Below, in pieces: positions 46,330-53,870 of a stretch of 64,000 nucleotides of DNA (its first letter is position 1; every line of letters begins with the position of its first letter). Under the pieces are notes generated by a model. The model was not told the origin of the DNA, made no database searches, and worked only from the letters and a program-made list of their open reading frames with translations. Origin of the DNA: Fibrobacterota bacterium (GTDB lineage Bacteria; Fibrobacterota; Fibrobacteria; UBA11236); assembly GCA_028287465.1 (NCBI GenBank), contig JAQBPO010000092.1:58973-122972 (forward strand). Reading direction: 5' to 3'. The position numbers were made by a program, and so were the translations under genes.

Positions 46330-46636
46330 ATGTCCTCCCGAGGGTGATTCGATGCGGGTTAAAAAAGCCCTAGCGGAGGCCGATCGTCAAGATGAATCCT
46401 CGCGATCCGTGTGCATTTGATGGAGAACATCCCCGGGCATTTCCGGGAGGGAACGCGGATGCGCGGCCGTTACGGGGGTTACGGAATGGAATCGATCCGG
46501 ATCAATGGAGTCGGGGCCGACAGCGCGATCGAGGGGTACGGTTCCGCACCCCGGCCCTGGGTTTCAGCCTGGAGAATATCCCGAAAGGCGGGACTTCAGG
46601 CGGGTCCCCTCGGCCTGCGCGGAGAGGACAGGAGGA
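46330..46636. other. Gap between tandem paralogs
   Basis: These 307 bases hold the ribosome binding site of paralog A and no reading frame with coding character. I see no terminator for paralog B, so read-through from B into A is possible. Confidence 0.5.
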
Positions 46637-49042
46637 TCAATTCTGGGTTTCGGGATGCTTGTTGAAGTCCACGACGTACTCCCACCAATTGTTCAACTTG
46701 TTGTTGTTCGTCGCATTGGCCGCATCCTTGTAGAGACCGGGAAGCCTGGGATAGTGCAGTTGCATCCATTTCTTGAATCCGCGCCCGGAATTCCCGTCCT
46801 GGGCGTATCCGGTCCATTCGCCCGCGCTCACCAGGCGTTTGGTCGCCGCGCCGATCAGCAGGGGATAGTTGAACTGCCAATCATCGGCCTGGGAGTAGGC
46901 CTGGTTGGTCAGGGCCTGGTCGTACTGGTCGCTGCGGTTGCGCGAGTTCGGGCCCCAAAGGGTGGCGCCCACCCCCGCGGATCCCGTCAGGTTCCCGTCC
47001 GTGACGCTGAAGCGATCGTAGATGTTGCGCTGGGGCGTGGCGGGACGCGTCGTGCCGCAATAGTCCCCGGCGGGGAAGTCCGGCCAATAACAAGGATTGT
47101 TCGGGATGGTTTCCATCGAATTGCGATAGACATGCTCCCCAAGCAGGGACTCCGACCTCCGGCCGAAGGCCTGCAAGGCCTCGTTCAGGCCCCATTCGTA
47201 GTTGAGCCCCATGATCATGAAATTACGGATGCCCGGCCGCCAGACAATGGGACCGTAGTTCACCGAATAGGCCTGGTCGCCGGCCATGGCGCTTTCATTG
47301 AGCTGGCCGAAGGGGTGGGCGTAGAACAGGACTTCATCGACGTCCCCGGCCTGGACCTTGGCTTCGACGTTGTAATAGCTCAGCATGCCAACGTAGTCGG
47401 CGCCGTAGAGTCCGCCTCCCGCCATGGCCCGGCCCGCGGCGCCCCAATCGCCGGTGTTCACGCCGATATTGTACGCGTCGATGTAATCCTGTTCGGTGAA
47501 GGTCGCGGAATTGTATTGCTCCGACCCGGTCAGTTGCACCCAGCGGTTCAGGTAGGCGGGGACATCGGGAAAGGTCGCCCATTTCCAGCGCACGTAGCCG
47601 CCGCTGGCCTCGGTGATGTCCGCCAGGTAATTGCGCGCCAGGGCCACGGGATCCTTCCAGCCCCAATGCGAGGCTCCGTACTGATCCAGGCGCACGCCGC
47701 CCTGGGAATTCAGGATCGGCGACCAATTCATGACCAGGACCTTCCGGACCAGGCTGTACTTGGTATTGGTGGCCCAATATACCGCGTTGTCGAACAGGTT
47801 CTGGCCGCGCGGGGTCCAGCCGGCCGGCGCATTGTCGTCCATGTACAGGAAGACTCGGCGGGCGGGAGCCGTAAGGCCGGGCATCACCGCTCCCTTATCG
47901 TACCCGAACACGACGGCCCGGGAAGCATTGCCGGCATGGTAGGCGATTTTCACCGCATTCGCGTTGGGAACGCCCCAGGCGAAGGTCGAGGCGCTGCGGG
48001 TGAGGCCGATGGTGCCCGTGAGTCCGCCGGTCATGTCATGGCAACCATCGCCCCAGGCCGTGGCCGCGGTGTACATGGTGGATCGGTTGCAGACCGCCGG
48101 ATAGATCGTGGCCTGGGTCTGGCCTGCGGTAGTTCCGTAGTCGGTGCCGCCTACGGTCCCCGTCATGCCCATATCGTCGAGGATCGCGTTTTCCCAGGTC
48201 AGTACCGGCACGGCCACGGTGCGGAACTTCGTGTTCACGTCCGCCGAGGCGATGGTGGAGGAGACCACCACGAGATCCTTGCCGTTGGCATCGGTCGAGA
48301 CCGTCGCGGCGGCGGCCTTTACGGTTACGGCGTATCCCAGGGCCTCCAGCCTTTTCTTGGCTGCCGCGTCGCCGGCATTGAGAAGGGAGGACGCGGCCAC
48401 GAATAGGACCGGGGGCGCCTTGAATTGCACGTTGGTGAAAACGGCGGTGCATAGGGCGGGGTTGTTGTGGCTTGTGACGGCCGGTCCGGCGAAGAGAACG
48501 GGGTCCATGTCCACCGTGCGGGCGGCGCCGATCTGGGTCCAGGTATTGCCGTCCGCGGAACGGAATGCCGCGAACTGGTTACCGCTGCGGGCCAGCTTCA
48601 GGTAGCATGGGGCTGCGATTCCGGCGGTGATGGCGCTGGTGCTCACCCCGCCCGTGACGATGCGGGATTGGAAGGTGACCCCGTTGCCGGGAGTGATGAA
48701 CACGGAGGCGTAACGCGAACCGGCGGTGAGGGTTTCGCGGATCATGATGCCGGCCTTGGCCCAGGCATTGGTATTGGACATGGAGGATACCCGGACGATC
48801 ACCTGGGTATTTCCGTTCAAGCGCTGATGGACATATCGAAACGCGTCCGCCGTGTTCCAGATGTCGGCGCCGGAACCCGCCAAGGTGAAGGTCCCGCCCG
48901 ATTCGTTCCCGCTTCCGGCAATGCCAACGCTGCCGATATCGGCCGTGAGCCAAGGCGCCGGAAGGGCGGACCAGGCCGCACCGGCCGAAAGGAAGGCTGC
49001 GGCGATGAACATCCATTTTTTCCCGAACGTAACAGCGGTCAT
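46637..49042 (-). CDS. Large secreted protein, tandem paralog B
   Basis: The start at 49042 follows GGAGGG and gives 801 residues, nearly the length of paralog A; the open frame upstream is non-coding. It has a signal peptide (ending WSA near residue 25) and the same three-part layout: concanavalin-like region (GNESGGTFTLAGSGADIWNT), Rossmann-like region (VLFVAASSLLNAGDAAAKKRL) and C-terminal domain with SHWGWKDP, LADITEASGGYVRWK and NNWWEYVVDF. In the segment matching HAFGHRAE of paralog A this one reads QAFGRRSE, so both candidate histidines are replaced. Function is unknown; extracellular location is likely. Confidence 0.75.
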   Translation of the reverse strand: MTAVTFGKKWMFIAAAFLSAGAAWSALPAPWLTADIGSVGIAGSGNESGGTFTLAGSGADIWNTADAFRYVHQRLNGNTQVIVRVSSMSNTNAWAKAGIMIRETLTAGSRYASVFITPGNGVTFQSRIVTGGVSTSAITAGIAAPCYLKLARSGNQFAAFRSADGNTWTQIGAARTVDMDPVLFAGPAVTSHNNPALCTAVFTNVQFKAPPVLFVAASSLLNAGDAAAKKRLEALGYAVTVKAAAATVSTDANGKDLVVVSSTIASADVNTKFRTVAVPVLTWENAILDDMGMTGTVGGTDYGTTAGQTQATIYPAVCNRSTMYTAATAWGDGCHDMTGGLTGTIGLTRSASTFAWGVPNANAVKIAYHAGNASRAVVFGYDKGAVMPGLTAPARRVFLYMDDNAPAGWTPRGQNLFDNAVYWATNTKYSLVRKVLVMNWSPILNSQGGVRLDQYGASHWGWKDPVALARNYLADITEASGGYVRWKWATFPDVPAYLNRWVQLTGSEQYNSATFTEQDYIDAYNIGVNTGDWGAAGRAMAGGGLYGADYVGMLSYYNVEAKVQAGDVDEVLFYAHPFGQLNESAMAGDQAYSVNYGPIVWRPGIRNFMIMGLNYEWGLNEALQAFGRRSESLLGEHVYRNSMETIPNNPCYWPDFPAGDYCGTTRPATPQRNIYDRFSVTDGNLTGSAGVGATLWGPNSRNRSDQYDQALTNQAYSQADDWQFNYPLLIGAATKRLVSAGEWTGYAQDGNSGRGFKKWMQLHYPRLPGLYKDAANATNNNKLNNWWEYVVDFNKHPETQN

Positions 49043-49265
49043 GAATCCCTCCGTGGCGGAGCGGATGCGGTTCGCACCGCGGGTCATGGCGGCCCCGTCT
49101 CTCTTCGCGGCCGTAAAACCCCTACATCGCCCCACCGATGTGAATGCGAAAGATACATCGGTCATAGGATATTCAAATGAAGGAATGGCGCGGTGGATAA
49201 AGGCCGGAACCACGGCGAATAATGATATCGCCGGCGAAACATTACTTGCGCGGAGGCTAATGCGC

Positions 49266-49294
49266 TTGGGTAAAAAGGGGGTACCAATTACTAT
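49266..49294 (+). promoter_or_regulatory. Candidate promoter for DUF3078 gene
   Basis: TTGGGT (49266-49271), a 17-base spacer and TACTAT (49289-49294) lie 57 bases before the ATG at 49352. The rest of the 309-base divergent gap (49043-49351) shows no gene. Confidence 0.45.
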
Positions 49295-49351
49295 TTGCGC
49301 ACCTTCCCCAGGCTGAGAGCCTCAAATACCGGGGAAGAAGGAGAAAACGCC

Positions 49352-50227
49352 ATGAAGTCCATTTTGCGCGGTGCCGCATTCATCCCCGTCCTTGCCGCCG
49401 CGATATCCCTGGTTTCGCCGACAATCCAAGCGCAAACGGACGTGACGCCCGTGGACAGCGCCAAGTACGGGTGGAAACATCAGGCCGCAGGCATGCTGAA
49501 CCTGAGCCAGGCCTACTATGACAAATGGGCGAAAGGCGGCACCGATGCCTTCGCCTATGAGTGGAATCTCAAAGGCTCCATGGACCTGATCCAGGAGCAG
49601 TACACCTGGGAAACCAAGGCCGAGGCCATTTACGGCCGCACCAAACTCGGTTCGCTCGCCTCGCGCAAATCCTCGGATCAGTTCGATTTCGAAACCGTGT
49701 ATACCCGGTTGCTTAAGATCCATGTCAATCCTTTCGCCTCGGCTTCGGCCCAATCACAGTTCTTCCCCGGCTATTCCTACGATGCGACCGCCAATACCCG
49801 GACCAAGATTTCCGATTACTTCAATCCGGCCTATTTCATGGAAACCGTCGGCCTCGGCGTGGAACCGATAAAGAATCTCAAGGAGCGCCTGGGCGCCACC
49901 ATGAAGCAGACCGTGGGTTCCTACGGCTTCCAGGAAAAAGGCGTCCGCACCGGGGAGGATTTCAAGCAGGAATACGGCGTCAGTTCCACGACGGAATACG
50001 AGCGGGCGTTGATGGAGAACATCCTCGCGGCCACGCGGTTGGACGTCTTCGTCAATTTCAAGGGCGTCGAGAACATCGACGGCCGTTGGGCCAACAAGAT
50101 CACCGCCAAGGTCAACAAGTGGGTCAATGCCAATTTCGAGTATGAACTGCTGTACGATTCCGACCTTTCCCTGGACACCCAGACCCGGGAAGCCCTATCG
50201 GTCGGGATTTCCTTCCTTTCCTTGTAA
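49352..50227 (+). CDS. DUF3078 family outer-membrane beta-barrel protein
   Basis: The start at 49352 follows AAGGAG and gives 291 residues with a signal peptide ending IQAQ near residue 28. The mature protein matches the DUF3078 family of FCB-group outer-membrane proteins: YGWKHQAAGMLNLSQAYYDK, then WAKGGTDAFAYEWNLKGSMD and, at the end, amphipathic strands closing with ALSVGISFLSL. Short Tyr/Trp-rich strands indicate a barrel. Role unknown. The next gene starts 31 bases on with its own strong ribosome binding site, so they may share a transcript. Confidence 0.87.
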   Translation: MKSILRGAAFIPVLAAAISLVSPTIQAQTDVTPVDSAKYGWKHQAAGMLNLSQAYYDKWAKGGTDAFAYEWNLKGSMDLIQEQYTWETKAEAIYGRTKLGSLASRKSSDQFDFETVYTRLLKIHVNPFASASAQSQFFPGYSYDATANTRTKISDYFNPAYFMETVGLGVEPIKNLKERLGATMKQTVGSYGFQEKGVRTGEDFKQEYGVSSTTEYERALMENILAATRLDVFVNFKGVENIDGRWANKITAKVNKWVNANFEYELLYDSDLSLDTQTREALSVGISFLSL

Positions 50228-50257
50228 TAGCGCGTTCGTTCGATTATTAAGGAGGAT

Positions 50258-52465
50258 ATGATGGCGGAAAAGCACAGATGGACATTTTTCCGCGCCGGCG
50301 GATTCGACCAGGTGAAGTTGGCCTCCGGTTCCGATCTCATGAACCTGGACAAGCTGGATCTGAAGTTGTGGGTGGCCCTTGCCTGCCCCACGAGCGGATT
50401 GGAAATCGACTCGCGGACCTTGGATCTGATCGATGCGGACAAGAACGGCCGCATCCGTCCCGGGGAACTGATCCAAGCGGTCGGTTTCGCCGCCGCCCAC
50501 CTCAAGAATCCCGACGACCTCCTCAAAGGGGATCCCGGTCTTCCCCTGGCCTCCATCGACGACTCCCACCAGGCCGGAAAGGTCCTGCTGGCCTCCGGCC
50601 GCCAGATCCTGGCGAACATCGGCAAGAAGGACGCGGAGATAATGTCCGTCGAGGACGTATCCGATCGGGTCCGCATCTTCGCCGATACCCCCTTCAACGG
50701 CGACGGCGTCATCACGGAGTTGAGCGCCTCGACGGATCCGGTAAAGGCCGTCATCCGCGAAATCATCGAATACATCGGCCATGTCCCGGACCTATCCGGA
50801 AAGCCCGGGATCGTATCGGAGATGATCGAGACCTTTTTCGCCGAGGCCAAGGCGTACGATGCCTGGTTCGCCACGGGTGGCGAATCCGGCGAAATCTTCC
50901 CCCTCGGCCGCATGGGGACGGAAGATGCGGTTTCGGTCATCTCCGCCATCAAGCCCAAGGTGGACGATTATTTCGCGCGCTGCCGCCTTACCGCCTACGA
51001 TCCCCGCACGGAACAGGTCCTGAACCGCAAGGAGGAAGAGTACCTGGCCTTCGCGGCGAACGACCTGAGCATCACGGCGGCCGAGGTCGCGGGATTCCCC
51101 CTGTCCCATGTCGCTCCGGAACGCCCTTTGCCCCTTTCGGGTACGGTCAATCCGGCCCATGCGGCCGCGCTCGCCAACCTGGCCGTATCGGCCGTTAAGC
51201 CCATCCTGGGCGCCCGCGACCGGATCACGGAAGCCGATTGGCACGCCATCAACGCCAAGGTGGCCCCGTACCGGGCTTGGCAGGAAAAGAAGGCCGGGGC
51301 CAAGGTGGAAAAGCTCGGCACCAAGCGCATCCGCGAAATCCTGGAATCGGATCTCCACGGCAAGCTTCTCGATCTGTTGGCTACGGAAAAGGCCCTCGAG
51401 AACGAGACCGCCAGCATCGAACAGGTCGAGCGCCTGGTCCGCTATTACCGGGACATCGCCCTGCTCTGCACCAACTTCGTGAACTTCAAGGATTTCTACG
51501 ACGGCGCCGAGCCTTCCGTATTCCAATGCGGAACCCTCTATCTGGATCAGCGGGAATGCCGTTTGTGCCTACGGGTGGAAGACCCGGCCAAGCACGCCAT
51601 CATGGCCGGCTTAGCGGGCGCCTATCTCGCCTATCTCGATTGCACCCGCAAGGAATCCAACGAGAAGATGCAGATCGTCGCGGCCTTCACCGCGGGCGAT
51701 TCCGACAATCTCATGGTGGGACGGAACGGCATCTTCTACGATCGAAAGGGCCGGGACTGGGACGCCACCATAGTGAAGATCGTGGACAATCCCATCAGCA
51801 TCCGCCAGGCCTTCTGGTCCCCGTACAAGAAATTCGTGCGGTTCCTGGAGGAACAGGTAAACAAGCGCGCCGCCGCCGCGGACGCCGAGGCGCATGACAA
51901 GCTCGCCGCTACGGCCGCCACCACGGTCAACGCAGACAAAGCCAAGATCGCGGTCCCCAAGAAAATCGACGTGGGCACGGTGGCCGCCATCGGCGTGGCC
52001 GCGGGCGCCATCGGCACCTTCGCGACGGCCCTCATCGGCTATCTCATGGGCATCATCAAATTGGGGATATTCCCCACCATCGGGGCCGTCGTCGGCCTCA
52101 TATTCCTGATTTCCATGCCATCGGTGATCATGGCCTACATCAAGCTCCGCAAACGGAACCTGGGACCCATCCTGGACGCGAACGGTTGGGCCGTGAACGC
52201 GAAGGCCAAGTTCAACGTCCCGTTCGGCGCAACCCTCAGCAGCGTCGCTAAGCTCCCGGCGGGTTCCCGCCGGGATGCCGGTGATCCTTACGCGGATCGC
52301 GGAATGCCGTGGAAGCGCATCGTAATCGCCCTCCTCCTGATTTGGGTCGGCTATCGGTGGTGCATCGGTTCCTTCGATCGGCTGCTCCCGGAGCAGGCAC
52401 GCTCCAGATTCCTGTTGGGCGCCTATCTGCATCGCGGGGAGCCTGCCAAGCCTGGACCGCAATAG
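50258..52465 (+). CDS. Large EF-hand-containing membrane protein, hypothetical
   Basis: The 735-residue protein follows AAGGAGG. It has no signal peptide. An EF-hand loop is clear at 59-70 (DADKNGRIRPGE), and a second, imperfect one at 143-154 (DTPFNGDGVITE), so calcium binding is plausible. Residues about 170-540 are helical and unassigned. Two hydrophobic segments (about 565-630) and a third (about 685-705) near the C-terminus suggest it is membrane-anchored, with the EF-hand part on the cytoplasmic side or exported by an unknown route. I do not recognise a named family. Confidence 0.75.
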   Translation: MMAEKHRWTFFRAGGFDQVKLASGSDLMNLDKLDLKLWVALACPTSGLEIDSRTLDLIDADKNGRIRPGELIQAVGFAAAHLKNPDDLLKGDPGLPLASIDDSHQAGKVLLASGRQILANIGKKDAEIMSVEDVSDRVRIFADTPFNGDGVITELSASTDPVKAVIREIIEYIGHVPDLSGKPGIVSEMIETFFAEAKAYDAWFATGGESGEIFPLGRMGTEDAVSVISAIKPKVDDYFARCRLTAYDPRTEQVLNRKEEEYLAFAANDLSITAAEVAGFPLSHVAPERPLPLSGTVNPAHAAALANLAVSAVKPILGARDRITEADWHAINAKVAPYRAWQEKKAGAKVEKLGTKRIREILESDLHGKLLDLLATEKALENETASIEQVERLVRYYRDIALLCTNFVNFKDFYDGAEPSVFQCGTLYLDQRECRLCLRVEDPAKHAIMAGLAGAYLAYLDCTRKESNEKMQIVAAFTAGDSDNLMVGRNGIFYDRKGRDWDATIVKIVDNPISIRQAFWSPYKKFVRFLEEQVNKRAAAADAEAHDKLAATAATTVNADKAKIAVPKKIDVGTVAAIGVAAGAIGTFATALIGYLMGIIKLGIFPTIGAVVGLIFLISMPSVIMAYIKLRKRNLGPILDANGWAVNAKAKFNVPFGATLSSVAKLPAGSRRDAGDPYADRGMPWKRIVIALLLIWVGYRWCIGSFDRLLPEQARSRFLLGAYLHRGEPAKPGPQ

Positions 52466-52601
52466 GGGGTAACAAGTCCCGTCCCCATCCGGAGAACCCG
52501 GGTGGGAGCGCGGATTCCGCGGGCATTTGGGCTTTTTTGCGGCCCACCCCCCGCCCGTCCGGTCCTGGAAGATGCGGCTAGAATTGCTATCCTTCCCTTC
52601 C

Positions 52602-52862
52602 ATGACCTTCGAAGAAATGTGCGCCTTGGCGCTCGAGCGGAAACGCGAAATGCCCGCTGGCAAATCGACTACGGCCCTTTTCGAGAAAGGCGCCCATGGC
52701 ATCGGCAAGAAGCTCGTCGAAGAGGCCGCCGAGAGCTGGATGGCCGCGCGTTTCGAGAGCCAGGACGCCCTTTCCCTCGAACTCTCCCAGGTCCTGTATT
52801 ACGTCGCCTGCATGATGGCGGAAAAGGGCGTGTCCCTGGAAGAGGTCTACGGGAAATTATGA
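52602..52862 (+). CDS. hisE: Phosphoribosyl-ATP pyrophosphatase
   Basis: From the ATG at 52602 the protein has 86 residues, matching the MazG-like HisE family that hydrolyses phosphoribosyl-ATP in histidine synthesis. KSTTALFEKGAHGIGKKLVEEAAE carries the metal-binding acidic helix (EEAAE), and LSLELSQVLYYVACMM is the second core helix. Upstream in-frame ATGs (52527, 52572) are possible; none has a good Shine-Dalgarno. The stop overlaps hisG by four bases (ATGA). Confidence 0.87.
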   Translation: MTFEEMCALALERKREMPAGKSTTALFEKGAHGIGKKLVEEAAESWMAARFESQDALSLELSQVLYYVACMMAEKGVSLEEVYGKL

Positions 52863-53695
52863 TCAAGGTCGCTTTGCCCAACAAGGGCCAACTCTTCGAA
52901 CCCACCATGGACATCCTCTCGTCCTGCGGCTACAAGGTCAGCAAATCGCTCCGCTCCCTGAGCACCATGGACGCGGACAACCAGGTGGAATTCTATTTCC
53001 TCCGGCCCGGCGACATCCCCTTGTACGTGGCGAACGGCATCCTCGACGCGGGCATCACCGGCAAGGATTTCGTGGCCGAGAAATGCGTGTCCCCGACCTG
53101 CCTTCTCGATCTCAGCTACGGCGCCTCCAAGCTTTGCGCCGCCGTACCCGTCGGGCATGCCGCCAAGACCCTGGCGGATCTGAAGGGCTCCAAGATCGCC
53201 ACGTCGTTCCCCAACATCGTGCGCGGTACCCTTCCGGGCAATGAGTTGGTGGAATTGGAAGGCGCGGTGGAAATCTCCATCAAGCTCGGCATCGCGGACG
53301 CCATCGTGGACATCGTCGAAACCGGAAGCACCCTGAAGGCGGCCGGCCTCCGTATCATCGGGGAACCTTTGTTCGAATCCCGCGCCGCCCTGTACGCCCA
53401 TCCCGGCCGCGAGAAGCAGGAAGAGGTCCTCATCCTCAAGAGCCGCATCGAGGGCAAGCTTCTCGCGCAGGAATACATGATGGTCGAATACGACGCTCCG
53501 GAAGCCTTGCTCAAGGCCGCTTGCGCCATCACCCCCGGCATCGAATCCCCCACGGTCATGTCCCTGGAGAAATCCAGCTGGTTCTCGGTGAAGGCCATGA
53601 TCAAGAAGCGCGAGTCCCAGCGGATCCTGGATTCCCTGTCCAAACTGGGCTGCAAGGGTATCATCCTGACCGCCGTGGACAGTGTCCGAATTTGA
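52859..53695 (+). CDS. hisG: ATP phosphoribosyltransferase, long form
   Basis: The 278-residue enzyme condenses ATP and PRPP in the first step of histidine synthesis. It has MIKVALPNKGQLFEPTMDIL, RPGDIPLYVANGILDAGITG, KIATSFPNIV, VDIVETGSTLKAAGL (PRPP site) and a C-terminal ACT-like domain ending in GCKGIILTAVDSVRI, which makes it the long, histidine-inhibited HisG_L form that needs no HisZ. It overlaps hisE by four bases. Its last codons lie in the first copy of a 20-bp tandem repeat. Confidence 0.94.
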   Translation: MIKVALPNKGQLFEPTMDILSSCGYKVSKSLRSLSTMDADNQVEFYFLRPGDIPLYVANGILDAGITGKDFVAEKCVSPTCLLDLSYGASKLCAAVPVGHAAKTLADLKGSKIATSFPNIVRGTLPGNELVELEGAVEISIKLGIADAIVDIVETGSTLKAAGLRIIGEPLFESRAALYAHPGREKQEEVLILKSRIEGKLLAQEYMMVEYDAPEALLKAACAITPGIESPTVMSLEKSSWFSVKAMIKKRESQRILDSLSKLGCKGIILTAVDSVRI

Positions 53696-53735
53696 AATTC
53701 GGTGTCCGAATTTGAAATTCGGCGTCCGAATCCGG
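53682..53735 (+). repeat. 20-bp tandem repeat at the end of hisG
   Basis: Two identical copies of GTGTCCGAATTTGAAATTCG (53682-53701, 53702-53721) are followed by a diverged third start GCGTCCGAATCCGG (53722-53735). Each full copy contains the near-palindrome CGAATTTGAAATTCG. The first copy supplies the hisG stop TGA. Confidence 0.9.
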
Positions 53736-53739
53736 CACT

Positions 53740-53841
53740 TCATTCGATCTTGAGAATCTCCCGGAAGCCTCCCTCCGCCAAATCCCCATAACCCTTGAAG
53801 ACTTCCTTCACCTCCGGCCTGGCCGTGAAGGTCCGGGTCAT
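53740..53841 (-). other. Possible 33-codon gene fragment
   Basis: A short minus-strand frame (ATG at 53841, TGA at 53740) encodes 33 residues including RPEVKEVFKGYGDLAEGGF. Codon use looks native, but no ribosome binding site or longer frame is seen. It lies between the hisG repeats and the next gene and may be the remains of a decayed gene. Confidence 0.3.
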
Positions 53842-53870
53842 TTTCCAAGTCGCCTTTGAATGGACCTCAA

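Noticed and set aside
49301..49345. TPP-riboswitch-like CTGAGAG...ACC near the DUF3078 gene
   Set aside because: Only the short CTGAGA motif is present; the second conserved half (GAACCTGAT...GGATAATGC) is missing, and the gene is unrelated to thiamine.
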